In this document: positions 9,879 through 19,091 of the stretch, one piece after another
How positions within the stretch are numbered: the stretch's first letter is position 1
How the letters are laid out: each line of letters opens with the position of its first letter
Source of the DNA: Plantago ovata
Taxonomy: Eukaryota > Streptophyta > Magnoliopsida > Lamiales > Plantaginaceae
DNA length: 64,000 nucleotides
Direction: 5' to 3'
NCBI GenBank assembly: GCA_028274465.1
Contig: CM051456.1
Coordinates: 82,880,753 to 82,944,752, forward strand
Program-made: the position numbers and the translations under genes
The notes under the pieces: generated by a model
The model's input: the letters and a program-made list of their open reading frames with translations, nothing else
Database searches by the model: none
Told to the model about the DNA's origin: nothing

Positions 9879-11355
9879 TGTTTGGAAACTTGTAATTTTG
9901 ATGAGCAATTAACCATGCTAAATTAAGGAAAGTCCAGTAACTAGTACTCTTAAGGTCCATAGGAATTTAGAATTTGAAGGACTTTGTAAAAGAGGACCAT
10001 TTGTTGAAAGACTTAGTGTAGGTACTAGTTAGGTTCTTTCATTTGCTGATGATGTACTTTGTTTTTACAAACAAACTATTGAAGGCCTAGAACCACTCAG
10101 AAAGTTGAAGATTCGAAGACTGAAGACTTAGAATAATTCTGAGAAAGATATCTATAAAGGCACATGTTGCTTCAGAAAGTGAGAATTTCAGCAACACCTT
10201 GCATAAGTGAAAATCTATATGACAGAATAGGTTGTGCTTTCTGGAACTGAGACTGACCACTTGCTGACAACATATGTGACCTCCTTGCTGAAGAGTACTT
10301 GCATTTTGGCCAAATTTGAATTTGATTCAAATGAACATTAAATGCAAAGTAGGCACGCGAAAAACATGAAGACAAGAAGACAAATGAATGACGCTGTTGA
10401 AAGTACAAAAGCAAGATAGTGATATCTTAAGGTACAAAGCCTTAGAATTTGAAATTCAAACGGCTCGCTTGAGACACTATAAATAGAGGACATCAGGTAA
10501 GAGTAGAAGGTGTATCAACAACGTGATCAAACTCTCACTTGTGCTTTACTGCCTTTTGATCCGTTCCAAGACTTATGCTTGAAACAAAAGCTACGTGTGA
10601 AGAAGTAGAACATTCACGGCTAAAAAATTAGTTAAGTGTTCTTTCTTTCGAACAAGAACAAGTCTTGACACCAGAACAATCAAACTTGCTTACTGCAAAG
10701 TATTACAAGTTGTGTTTCTTTAGATAACTTGTTATAGCTGAAAAGTTATACTCAAGTCATCTCATCACAAACCTCTCTAACTGATAAACACCCTTTTCAG
10801 GCGTGAAATTCAGGGGAATTAATCAAGCATAGTGTTGTTGATTATAAGTCCCAAGTTTGGTGGAGAACAAGGTTACAGTTCTCTAGTCTAGGTTGGAAAC
10901 GAAGCAAGTGTGATTTGGTTTCTGAAGAATCATTAGTGATAGGATTTGTAAGGAACCTCATTTCTTATCATAGTGGATTTAGTCCTAGAAAGGAGAAAGT
11001 GGATTAGTTTAGAGATTACGCCACTCTCAGATACCACTATAAAAGTGTTTGTGTGATTTACTTTACTACACTTAGTTTTCAGCAAGCTACATTTCTCGTA
11101 CACTGTCACTCTGCTCACTTGTTGAAACTAGCACTCTGAGAAAAGCACTTATTGTAAAAGACTTCCGCACTCTGTTTTTAAGTACCAGCAAACTCATTAC
11201 TGAAAAGTAATAAGCATTTGCTGGGAAAGTTAAGTACCAGCAAACTCATTACTGAAAAGTAATAAGCACTTGCTGAGAAAGTTTTAAACAACGAAAAGTT
11301 TGAAAAGACTATTCACCCCCCTCTAGTCTTTTCTTGTTGTTTAAAGGGACCAACA
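9879..11355 (+). mobile_element. 3' LTR of S1
   Basis: The LTR starts TGTTTGGAAACTTGTAA and ends GGGACCAACA (TG...CA), 1477 bp. It matches the LTR at 58115-59630 throughout. A TATA box (CTATAAATAG at 10477) lies about 600 bp from the start, as in the other copy (58720), so transcription probably begins near 10500. The LTR is rich in TTGCTGA/TCAGCAA words and ends with a 52-bp tandem duplication. Confidence 0.9.
11180..11283 (+). repeat. 52-bp tandem duplication in the Sirevirus LTR
   Basis: Two copies begin AAGTACCAGCAAACTCATTA at 11180 and 11232. Each unit can fold: CAGCAA pairs with TTGCTG, and ATTACT with AGTAAT around GAAA. The same duplication with the same period is at 59454/59506 and, diverged, at about 4540-4640, so it predates these insertions. 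Confidence 0.85.
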
Positions 11356-11361
11356 TCAACT

Positions 11362-11763
11362 TTGATGAAGGTTTGGGGAGATATACTTGAAATAGCGGGC
11401 AAATACCAAGAATATTTAGGTACAAGAATGCAGAATGTTTATGAAGTTTTGGTAGAATCTCAGCTTATGCTCGAGTTACTAGAAGAGGAGATGATCGAAA
11501 AAGGGCCATTTGAATACAGAGAGCATCCAGAAACTGCAGAAAACTATTTGTCGGACAGTATGCAGACAACAGTTGTCAAGCAAGCCCCTTGGAAATCCCA
11601 AGCGGTCCGCTTGGGAACTGACAAACTGTCTCGAAATTTGTCAGTTTCCAAGTGGGGCGCTTGTGAGTAACCAAGCGGTCCGCTTGACAAGCGGCTCGCT
11701 TGCTCTCAGCCAAGCGGTCCGCTTGGGACCTGGGAACAGAATCCAGAATTTTCACAGAATGAT
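11362..11763 (+). pseudogene. C-terminal gag remnant of E0 containing palindromes
   Basis: An open stretch from 11362 to 11670 encodes a Glu/Leu-rich, coiled-coil-like segment (EVLVESQLMLELLEEEMIEKG), then runs into an array of CCAAGCGGTCCGCTTGG palindromes that are translated as QAVRLG or SAW peptides before a stop. Further downstream the protease frame is open from 11764. The palindromes therefore lie inside what should be the gag-protease reading frame. The main gag domains and zinc knuckle are missing, being upstream of the S1 insertion. Confidence 0.5.
11583..11731 (+). repeat. Palindrome array A in E0 (CCAAGCGGTCCGCTTGG)
   Basis: Perfect 8-bp-arm palindromes lie at 11598-11614 (arms extend to 10 bp with TC...GA) and 11710-11726. 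Variants are at 11671-11686 and 11688-11702 (CAAGCGGCTCGCTTG), and weaker ones at 11583-11592 and 11647-11663. The stretch is far more GC-rich than its AT-rich surroundings. Confidence 0.85.
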
Positions 11764-12561
11764 GGAATTCTAAACCAACAGGGGGAGATAATTGAGGGAC
11801 TTGAAACCGATCTGGAGAGTGAAGAAGAACAAGGTGGAAGCCCAAGAATTGAAGAGGAGCTTGAAGAAGCAAATATACTTTTGCGAAGTGGCAAAGAGTC
11901 AACACCACCATATCCTTCGATGTACCCTTCAAAAGTTAAATCTTTGTCTAATAATTCAGGTGATGCAGGTGATAAAGAGGAGCTGGAGAAGGAGGAAGCA
12001 GAAGAAGGAGAGGTACCAACTGCAAAAGCAATGCTTGATTTGGGGGCTAGCATTAATTTAATGCCATACTCCATTGACAAAGCATTAGGGTTAGGAGAAA
12101 TCCAACCCACTAGCATGGTTGTTCAAATGGCTGATCGTAGTGTGAAACGCCCACTTGGGATAGTCGAGGATATTCTAGTGAAGGTTGATCGACTTATTTT
12201 GCCAATCGACTTTGTTGTGATGGAGACGGCAGATGAGGGAACTAGTTCAAGAAAGGAGCATGTTGTGCTTTTGGGAAGGCCCTTCATGGCCACCACCAAC
12301 ACATGCTTGGAGCTTCGAGGGAAAAAAATCACCATGGAGGTGCTCGGAGACAAGGTTCAAATTGAGCAATACAAACAGGTATATGAACCCGATTCTGAAG
12401 AAGCTACAATTGAAGAGCTTAAATTTGTTGATTGTTATGAACCTATTTCTTGCGATACTTATTTTGCTCATGAAGTTAGTGACCCTTTAGAAGCCGCCCT
12501 TACCATGAACCTTGAGGAAGGATTTGTCACCGAGGAAGTGTTATCTATGACAACCCTCTAA
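11764..12561 (+). CDS. Aspartic protease region of E0
   Basis: This retropepsin-type protease would cleave Gag-Pol. The frame is open from 11764 to 12561. A Glu-rich spacer (11764-12020) precedes the active-site motif MLDLGASINLMP at about 12031-12066, the DLG form used by Athila elements. Then come VQMADRSVKRPLGIVEDILVKV and VLLGRPFMATT, the usual second half of the domain. The frame stops at 12561 (TAA), where related elements continue toward RT, so 12562-12720 probably holds the decayed linker. Confidence 0.75.
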   Translation, partial: GILNQQGEIIEGLETDLESEEEQGGSPRIEEELEEANILLRSGKESTPPYPSMYPSKVKSLSNNSGDAGDKEELEKEEAEEGEVPTAKAMLDLGASINLMPYSIDKALGLGEIQPTSMVVQMADRSVKRPLGIVEDILVKVDRLILPIDFVVMETADEGTSSRKEHVVLLGRPFMATTNTCLELRGKKITMEVLGDKVQIEQYKQVYEPDSEEATIEELKFVDCYEPISCDTYFAHEVSDPLEAALTMNLEEGFVTEEVLSMTTL

Positions 12562-12722
12562 GATAGTGCACCTGAAATTCCACTAGGAGAAGAAGTAGAA
12601 GAGTCCCTAGAAGTAGATGTAGAGGAAGGAGTGACTCCTCCACCTATTGTGCGAACACTTGAGCTTAAACCATTGCCAAGCCACTTGAATATGCCTTCCT
12701 AGGAGAGAATGAGTCTATACCC

Positions 12723-13652
12723 GTGATCATATCCTCTAAGCTTAGTAAGGACGAAAAGTCTAAGCTAGTTGAGGTGTTGAAAAGGAATACCGGAGCTATA
12801 GGATGGAGCATAGGAGACATCAAGGGCATAAGCCCGGTGCAGTGTACACACAGAATAGCCTTAGAAGAGGATGCCAAACCCGTTAGGCAACCACAACGTA
12901 GGCTAAATCCATCTATGCAAGAGGTTTTGAAAAAGGAAGTCCTTAAACTCCTAGATGCTAAGATGATTTACCAAGCTCCAGATAGCAAATGGGTCAGCCC
13001 CGTTCATATAGTTACTAAGAAATCAGGAATCACGGTTGAAGCTAATGATAAAGGGGAATTAGTGCCCGTTAAGAAAACAACTGGGTGGCGCATGTGCATA
13101 GATTATAGGAGATTAAATTCTGCCACTAAGAAGGATCATTTTCCCTTGCCATTTATTGATGATATGCTTAACCGCCTTGCTGGGCGACAATTCTATTGTT
13201 TCTTGGATGGTTTGTCAGGTTTCTATCAGATTCCTATTTTTCCCGAGGACCAAGAGAACACCACATTCACTTGCTCCTTTGGCACCTTTGCATACCTAAG
13301 GATGCCATTCGGATTATGCAATGCTCCAGCTACCTTCCAACATTGCATGCTCTCCTTCTTTTCCGATATGGCAAACAAGTTTGTTGAGGTATTTACGGAT
13401 GATTTTTCCGTTTACGGTAATTTATTTGATGATTGTCTTGATAAGCTTGATTGTGTCCTTAAAAGATGTATTGAATGTAATCTCACTTTGAGTTGGGAGA
13501 AGAGTCGTTATATGGCCCAAGAGGGAATTGTTTTAGGCCATGCTATTTCTAAAAGAGGGATAGAGGTAGATAAAGGTAAACTTGAAATTATTGACAAAAT
13601 TACCTCAACCTACTTGTGTGCGCGAGTTGAAAATCTTTTCTTGGGCATGTAG
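12723..13652 (+). pseudogene. Reverse transcriptase of E0
   Basis: An intact RT core is visible: WRMCIDYRRLNSATKKDHFPLP, then FLDGLSGFYQIPI with a catalytic Asp, FAYLRMPFGLCNAPATFQ and the VFTDDFSVYG active site (about 13390-13420). The thumb-connection region follows to GKLEIIDKI. At about 13610 a frameshift leaves the conserved FLGHVGFYRRFI-like region out of frame, and the ORF ends at 13652. An upstream piece (12723-12900) is the linker with KPVRQPQRRLNP. Confidence 0.88.
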
Positions 13653-14220
13653 GCTTCCATAGGAGGTTTATCAAAGATTTTTCCAAAATCGCTAAATGCT
13701 TAAGTAACTTGCTCGCTAAAGATGTCCCTTTTGAGTTCACACATGAATGTTTGGATTCCTTTCACACTACACTAAAGGAAAAGCTTTTGACAGCCCCTAT
13801 TGTAGTTTCCCCTGATTGAAAAATTCATTTTGAGATTATGTGTGATGCTTCTGACTATGCTATGGGAGCTGTACTTGGTCAAAAAATTGATAACCGTTTT
13901 AGAGTGATTTACTATGCTAGTAAGACTTTAGATGCTGCTCAGATATATTATACTACCACCGAGAAAGAGTTCTTGGTGGTGATTTTTTCTCTAAGTAAAT
14001 TGAGGTTTTATATAACTGGATACAAAGTTCTTGTACACACTGACCATGCAGCCCTCAAGCACTTGATTGCGAAGTGTGAAACCAAGCCCCGCTTGATGCG
14101 TTGGGTACTTCTTCTCCAAGAATTCAAAGTGGAGATAATAGACAAGTGTGGCAAGGAAAATCTTGTGGTGGATCACTTGTCCAGATTACCAAATATCCCA
14201 CAATATGAAACACCCGTTCC
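13653..14220 (+). pseudogene. RNase H of E0, with a nonsense codon
   Basis: The domain reads on from the RT in a shifted frame. At 13817-13819 a TGA replaces the usual Trp codon just before the domain, and the next open stretch starts at 13838. It carries [14 protein letters not shown] (first Asp), [17 protein letters not shown] (Glu) and [12 protein letters not shown] (Asp), ending in [14 protein letters not shown]. Apart from the breaks, the gypsy RNase H motifs are conserved. Confidence 0.83.
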
Positions 14221-15561
14221 GGATGATTTGCGTGATGATCAGTTGATGCGCATAGAATTGGAACCATGGTATGCAGATATTGTGAACTTCTTGGCCATGA
14301 ATGAGATGTCATCCCACCTCTCTCGCCATGAACGACGAACACTAGCACAGCATTGTCGGCATTACATATGGGATGACCCGTATTTGTTTCGTAAAGGAGG
14401 GGATGAAGTCTTGCGGAGATGTGTACCTGAAGGAGAGCAATTGTCTATATTGAGGTTTTGCCATGAGTTAGAGTCTGGAGGACATTATAGTGGACAAAAA
14501 ACTGCTCGCAAGGTACTCCAATCAGGTTTCTACTGGCCTAGTTTGTTGAATATGCACGCTCATTTGTAGCACGATGTGACTCATGTCAAAGAAGCGGTAA
14601 TGTCGGTAAGCAACAAGAGATGCCTCAGCAAGGTAATTTAGTTGTTGAGCCATTTGATGTTTGGGGCATAGACTTTATGGGACCTTTCCCTAAGAGTAAC
14701 GGTTATGAGTATATCCTTGTTGCGGTGGACTATGTCACCAAATGGGTTGAGGCTGTTCCCACCCGAACTAATGATGCTAAAGTTGTACTCTCTTTTCTTC
14801 GTGATGTAATCTTTAACAGGTTTGGGACCCCACGTTCCATTATAAGCGACGGAGGAGCACACTTTGTGAACAAAGTCTTTGCTAACTTGATGAAGAAGTA
14901 CAGGGTATCGCATTTCGTTGCTACTCCTTATCACCCACAAACATCAGGCCAAGTAGAAGTGAGCAATCGGCAGATTAAGAAGATCCTAGAGAGGGTAGTC
15001 AAACCCTCAAGGAAGGATTGGTCAAGTAAATTAATGGATGCGTTATGGGCATATCGGACCTCGTTCAAAACTGTGATTGGGACCACACCCTATCAACTCG
15101 TGTATGGGGAAGCTTGCCATTTACCTGTTGAATTGGAGCATAGAACACTTTGGGAAATCAAGCAACTAAATCTTAACATGGAGAAAGCTGGTGAGGAACG
15201 GCTCTTACAACTCACCGTGCTAGATGAGTTGAGGTTGAAAGCCTTCGAAAGTGAAAAGATATACAAGGAGCGCGCAAAGAGGTACCATGATCGAGGCATA
15301 GTCCACGAAGACTTGGTTTCTGGACAAAACGCACTCCTCTTCAACTCACGCCTAAGACATTTCCCCGGGAAACTCCGTTCCAGATGGGATGGACCATTCA
15401 AAATTGTCTGAGTAGCACCACATGGTGCTGTGGAACTCTTGGACAACAAAACCGGTGCGACCTTCAAAGTCAATGGCCAGAGAGTTAAGCCATACCTCGA
15501 GCCTCTTGAGTCGACCGATGAAGTAGAAGTCGACTTGGTTGAGGTACCTGTAGTAGATTAG
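14221..15561 (+). pseudogene. Integrase of E0
   Basis: The zinc-binding end shows [17 protein letters not shown] (His pair). A frameshift at about 14560 separates it from the CDSCQRSG cysteines, read from the next frame. The catalytic core runs from 14620: [25 protein letters not shown] and [14 protein letters not shown] supply Asp, Asp and Glu. The GPY-like C-terminal region (RWDGPFKIV) reaches a TGA at 15409-15411. Past it the frame continues to [16 protein letters not shown] and ends at 15561. No chromodomain is seen, as expected for Athila. Confidence 0.87.
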
Positions 15562-15582
15562 TCTCTTCGCTTTAGTCAGTTT

Positions 15583-15800
15583 CCAAGCGGGGCGCTTGGC
15601 AATCCCAAGCCCCCCGCCTGGAAAAAAATTTCCAGAGAGTTTGGTCAGTCTCAAGCGAGCCGCTTGGAAATCCCAAGCGGTCCGCCTGGGACCTGACAAA
15701 CTCACTGGAAATTTGTCAGTTTCCAAGCGGGGCGCATGGATGGCTCCAAGCGGATCGCTTCCCAAGCAGTCCGCTTGGCTCCTGCCAAGCGGCCCCCATG
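15583..15800 (+). repeat. Palindrome array B in E0, just after pol
   Basis: A second set of AAGCGG/CCGCTT palindromes begins 20 bp after the pol stop. Examples are CCAAGCGGGGCGCTTGG at 15583-15599 and the CCAAGCGGTCCGCCTGG region near 15676. Others are near 15724 and 15748 (CCAAGCGGATCGCTT), and one near 15784. Several have one or two mismatches in the arms. The same motif family is in the solo LTR (19490-19528). Confidence 0.82.
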
Positions 15801-15976
15801 GTCCTGACCCCCAAAAATATTAGTTTTTTCGCCTTTTCTTCCACCTATGGGCCTCCGTTTTCACTTGTTTCTTGAGTCCTTTCAGGTACTACTCATTTAT
15901 AGGAGTTGGACACGAACTTTCATCTCAGGGAAGTGTACTTTCAATCCAATTTTTCTTTTCGAATCAACTTTTCTTT

Positions 15977-16013
15977 GCTCGAGGACGAGCAAAAGTTTAG
16001 GTTTGGGGAGGGG
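15977..16013 (+). other. Hairpin and PPT-like tract of E0
   Basis: GCTCG-AGGA-CGAGC (15977-15990) folds as a 5-bp stem and is followed by AAAAGTTTAGGTTTGGGGAGGGG. G1, G2 and E1 have GCTTG-AGGA-CAAGC at the matching place before their PPT, so one base pair has changed on both sides. Confidence 0.65.
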
Positions 16014-16489
16014 TCATTGGATTTCAGTACTATGTGCTCTTTTGGTTATGTATGCCTCTTGTTAGCTCAAACTCTTGTGATTTGTCGTGTTTTTTCAAAT
16101 TTTTGCATGCATATCATCCCTAGATTAGTTGTTGCACTTTGTTGTGTGTGGAGTATATTACCAACTTTCTTTAACTTTTTTATTGAGTAGACTAAGTGTT
16201 TATGACCACTGATCATATGTTGCATCACATTGCAAGTAGTGTGAGGCTTGTCTCGCTTGGTTTGTCACATTCGCATGTGCACTAGTTAAGCTTAGTAATC
16301 TCGACACCTCCTCGAGTGGTGTTTCTTATACTGCGGTTCACGATGACCTTATAAAATGATGCATGTTAGAATCTATGGTTGTAACCCGTGTAATTATGTA
16401 CGTAAGAGGCGACCAAGTTCTTCACCTCGATTAGAGATTGCCAAATGTCTAGGAAGGAGGTAGTGTGAGGTGTGTGATTCATTATATTA

Positions 16490-16700
16490 AACCTATTCTA
16501 TCGAATAGGTTTGGGGAGGGGGTTGCTTTGTTGTTCTTGTCCTTCGTTCTTGAGTCGTTGTAAAGTTTGTCTTTTTCGTTTTTGTGTTTTGAGCTCCAAC
16601 CTATTCTCTCGAATAGGTTTGGGGAGGCGTCTTTGTAGAGTTTTTTATTTTTCTTTTCGTCTTTTTGCTCAAACCTATTCTCTCGAATAGGTTTGGGGAG
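16490..16700 (+). repeat. Three hairpin plus GGTTTGGGGAGG repeats in E0
   Basis: AACCTATTC pairs with GAATAGGTT at 16490-16511, 16598-16619 and 16672-16693. Each has a four-base loop (TATC or TCTC) and runs into TTTGGGGAGG. Equivalent pairs occur in G1 (44197, 44308), G2 (54135, 54250) and E1 (26124, 26238, minus strand). Confidence 0.85.
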
Positions 16701-16744
16701 GTGTTTTTCATTGTTTCGTTGCTTAGAAATGCTTCTTGCCTTTA

Positions 16745-16840
16745 TAAAAAAAAAAAAGGGAAAAAAAAGGGGAGAAAAGAAAAGAAAACAAAAAGAGAAA
16801 AAGAAACAAAATAAAATAATAATAAAGAAATAAGACCCAA
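16745..16840 (+). repeat. Homopurine tract in E0
   Basis: Almost uninterrupted A and G on the plus strand, followed by AGACCCAAAAAAGCAAAAGAAG. The same tract followed by the same motif is in G1 (44396-44500), G2 (54327-54430) and, as pyrimidines, E1 (25963-26075). Confidence 0.85.
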
Positions 16841-17343
16841 AAAAGCAAAAGAAGTGTCCTTGTAAGCCAAAAAGGTGTGTTTGTAAAGTGTCAAGTGTCG
16901 TGTAAATGTTTTTGTTTTGTGAAGTTATCGACTTGTAAATCCTATCTTTTGTTTCGTGTCGTCTTTGTCCAAGGCCTGTTCTTGACCACCCTCGTCTTGC
17001 CATTCAAGAAGTGGTTGAAGGAGACTCATTCTTTGAGAGTCCGGGTAGAATAGGGGAGTGTTATCTTTCTAGGGAACCCTCCTTCGTTGATGAGAGCAAG
17101 TATTGGTTCGCCCTCTCTTGAGAAAAAGTCTCGCTTGGTGAACAGTAATAAACCCTCGGTTTCATATGCACGGGCCATTTGTAGTATGATACTATGCATC
17201 ATTGTGTCGTCACTGACCAGGTCCAGGTAGAAGATGTTACGAGAGACTCCTTTGTTTGACAGAGTGCACATGAGAATGTGTATATTCGCAATCGAGGCAT
17301 TCTTCAACCTACTTGCATGTCATGCTCATATGGTCTTTGTTAG

Positions 17344-17506
17344 AAAAGAACTTACTGAAAAGTATATTCAGCAAAAGGGTCAACCAAACAAGACACTACA
17401 TCAGAAAGTGGACTTGACCAACAATGTTCAAAAGTCTTTTCGTTCTAAACCATCTAGTTCCTCAGCAAGTGGAAAACAAGTCAAAATTGAAAAAGTCAAG
17501 ACTTGG
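17344..17506 (+). pseudogene. C-terminal gag segment of S2
   Basis: A Lys/Ser/Gln-rich stretch with VRKELTEKYIQQKGQPNKT and a Ser-rich run, ending KVKTW directly before a possible splice donor at 17507. The frame itself stays open to the TAA at 17561-17563. It matches 61191-61351 of S3. The zinc knuckle expected in gag is not seen in this piece. Confidence 0.6.
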
Positions 17507-17586
17507 GTTTCCACTGGACGTTTTCTTGAACATGTTAATGGACATCAAATCTTGAATAATTAACTTGTTTGCTCTTGATTGTGCAG
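17507..17586 (+). other. Candidate 80-nt intron between gag and protease (S2)
   Basis: GT at 17507 and AG at 17585-17586 enclose 80 nt. The segment contains the in-frame gag stop (TAA 17561-17563) and a pyrimidine-rich run TTGTTTGCTCTTGATTGTGCAG at its end. Gag and protease are in different frames. Removing 80 nt (2 mod 3) joins KTW to the protease frame at ACT (17587). S3 has the same 80-nt interval at 61352-61431. A second donor at 17534 (53 nt) would also keep the frame. The donor GG/GTTTCC is weak. Confidence 0.4.
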
Positions 17587-19091
17587 ACTTCAGCTTCGGA
17601 GACAAACAATGCAATTTGGCACTTTGACAGTGGCTGCGGCAAGCACATGACAGGCAATAAGAAAAATCTTATAAACTATAGACGGTGGTCTAAAGGTCCA
17701 ATAATAAGGTTTGCTGTTGGATGCTTTGGTTCTACTAAAGGCTATGGTGATGTGAAGTTATGGTGCATTACTACATCAGGAGTTCTTTATGCCAAAAATC
17801 TTAAGTTTGCTTACAAAGGTTATTTCATCAAAATCAAAAGTGATGAATGTAAACTTATTGACTTTGAGACAAAGAAGTTAATCATTGTTGCTAGAAGATC
17901 AGGAGGTCTATACATTGTAGATTGGTCTTCTGCAATAACTGAAAAATGCCTTATCTCAGAACATGATTGCCTTGCTGAAAAAGCATGGTTATGGCATAAA
18001 CGAACCAGTCACCTAAACTTCAAGACGCTGAATAAGCTTTCTAAAAAGGCACTTGTAGTTGGATTACCTAAGGTTACTTTTAAGAAGGATGGTGTTTGCA
18101 CTGCATGTCAGCAAGGAAAGAAAACCAAAACTTCTTTTAAGAACAAGGCAGTACCGTCAACTACAAAACCTTTACAACTCTTGCACATGGATTTGTTTGA
18201 ATCTTCTTCATCAAGCTATGCTGTCAAGAAGTATGGTCTAATGGTGGTGGAAAATTATTCAAGGTTCACTTGGTTAATTTTCATCAAACATAAGTCTGAA
18301 ACAAGGACTGAAATATCTAACTTGCTGAATAAGCTCGAAGTCATGAAAAATGACAAGGTAAAAATCATCAGAATAGACCATGGTACTGAGTTTGTAAACC
18401 AGTACATAACTGAGTATTGCACTTCCAAAGGCATACAACATTAGGTATCCTCAGTATGGACACCGCAATAAAACGGTGTTGCTGAAAGGAAGAATCGTAC
18501 CCTTAAGGAAGCAGCTAGAACCATGCTTGCTGGCACTGAAATAAGTGAAGCTTATTGGGTTGAAGCGATTAATACCGCCTGCTATACTCAAAATAGATGC
18601 TTGATAACTAAGGAATACAACAAAACTCCCTATGAGCTATTTGTTGGAAGACCTCCTAACATCACTCATCTAAGAGTATTTGGTTGCAAATGCTTTGTTC
18701 TTAATAATGGTAGAGAATATTTAAGAACATTTCAACCAAAGGAAGAAGAAGTGATATTTCTTGGTTACTCCTTGCATAGCAAAGCTTATAGAGTTTACAA
18801 CAAAAAGGCACAAAACATTGAAGAATCAGTGGATGTTGTATTCTATGAAATGTCACAAGGAGTTCGTGCTGAAGAAGAAATATCAGAATGTATGAAGAAA
18901 CTACTCATACATGAGCAAAGAACTGAATCCAAAGATGGAAATGTCAAACTTATTGAACTTAATAATGATTCTGACAATGACACTCCTACACCAAGTCAAG
19001 TCAAGATAAATGTAGTTCATGATAAGGAATTCCCGGCTAAAGATTCAGTTGCTCCAGATGTTGTTGAAACTACGCAACCCTCTCTGTCTAC
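17587..19091 (+). pseudogene. Protease, GAG-pre-integrase and integrase of S2
   Basis: The protease motif IWHFDSGCGKHMTG (about 17620-17660) keeps the catalytic DSG. The pre-integrase zinc region with HKRTSHLNF and CTACQQGK follows, then integrase with LLHMDLFE. At 18442-18444 and at about 18469 two Gln codons have become TAG and TAA (CAG and CAA in the other copies), just before the catalytic Glu region. From 18523 integrase reads on to VEESVDVVFYEMSQG and the acidic linker, until the solo LTR at 19092. The second catalytic Asp is kept but in IRIDHGTEF. Confidence 0.85.

Larger units (their letters stand above)
1..11355 (+). mobile_element. Sirevirus-type Ty1/copia retrotransposon S1, 5' end outside window
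   Basis: The region reads integrase, RT, RNase H, noncoding spacer, a very long extra ORF, PPT and 3' LTR, all on the plus strand. The enzyme order (IN before RT) makes it copia superfamily. An extra ORF after pol, the VFGCKCFVLNNG and MSMMGKLNYFLGLQ type motifs and an initiator-Met PBS in its relative S3 point to the Sirevirus lineage. The element is interrupted from 3808 to 4888 by a gap and two foreign LTR pieces. The sequence after the 3' LTR (TCAAC, 11356-11360) is the expected target duplication, but the matching 5' copy lies outside the window. S1 therefore inserted into the Athila element E0. Confidence 0.85.
11356..17343 (+). mobile_element. Athila-type Ty3/gypsy element E0, truncated at both ends
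   Basis: The order gag end, protease, RT, RNase H, integrase, long 3' noncoding region on the plus strand gives Ty3/gypsy. The DLGASINLMP protease motif, FTDDFSVYG in RT and [14 protein letters not shown] in integrase are typical of the Athila lineage. The 5' part lies beyond the S1 insertion at 11355. The 3' end breaks off at about 17343 within the noncoding module, where Sirevirus S2 sequence starts without an LTR between. This is the only Athila-type copy in the window with RT and integrase. Confidence 0.88.
15820..17343 (+). other. 3' noncoding module of E0
   Basis: About 1.5 kb without a credible ORF. It aligns by eye, block after block, with 43735-45113 (G1), 53690-55059 (G2) and the reverse complement of 25319-26760 (E1). 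Shared landmarks are a TTGAGTAGACTAAGTG-like block, CTCGCTTGG-TTGTCACATT, CTGCGGTTCACGA, the TAAGAGGC-ACCAAG segment, CTAGGAAGGAGGTA, three hairpins with GGTTTGGGGAGG tails, a homopurine tract, ACCACCCTCGTC, and GAACCCTCCTTCGTT. It breaks off at about 17343, before the PPT and LTR. Confidence 0.8.
17344..19091 (+). mobile_element. Sirevirus copy S2, first piece (gag end to linker)
   Basis: From AGAAAAGAACTTACTG the sequence matches S3 from 61191 onward and S1 from position 1 (as 18058). It is cut at 19091 by a solo Athila-type LTR flanked by TCTAC duplications. The copy continues at 37457 and again at about 57534. Its own 5' half is missing: E0 noncoding sequence abuts it at 17343 with no LTR, so the left border is a deletion or recombination junction. 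Confidence 0.85.

Noticed and set aside
11510..11932. Overlapping ORFs on both strands of the E0 palindrome array
   Set aside because: Palindromes keep frames open on both strands. The same applies to 41266-41630 and 46366-46724.
16482..17003. 173-codon Phe/Lys-rich ORF on the minus strand
   Set aside because: Translation of the complement of the homopurine tract. Similar spurious ORFs occur at 25829-26106 and 54289-54549.
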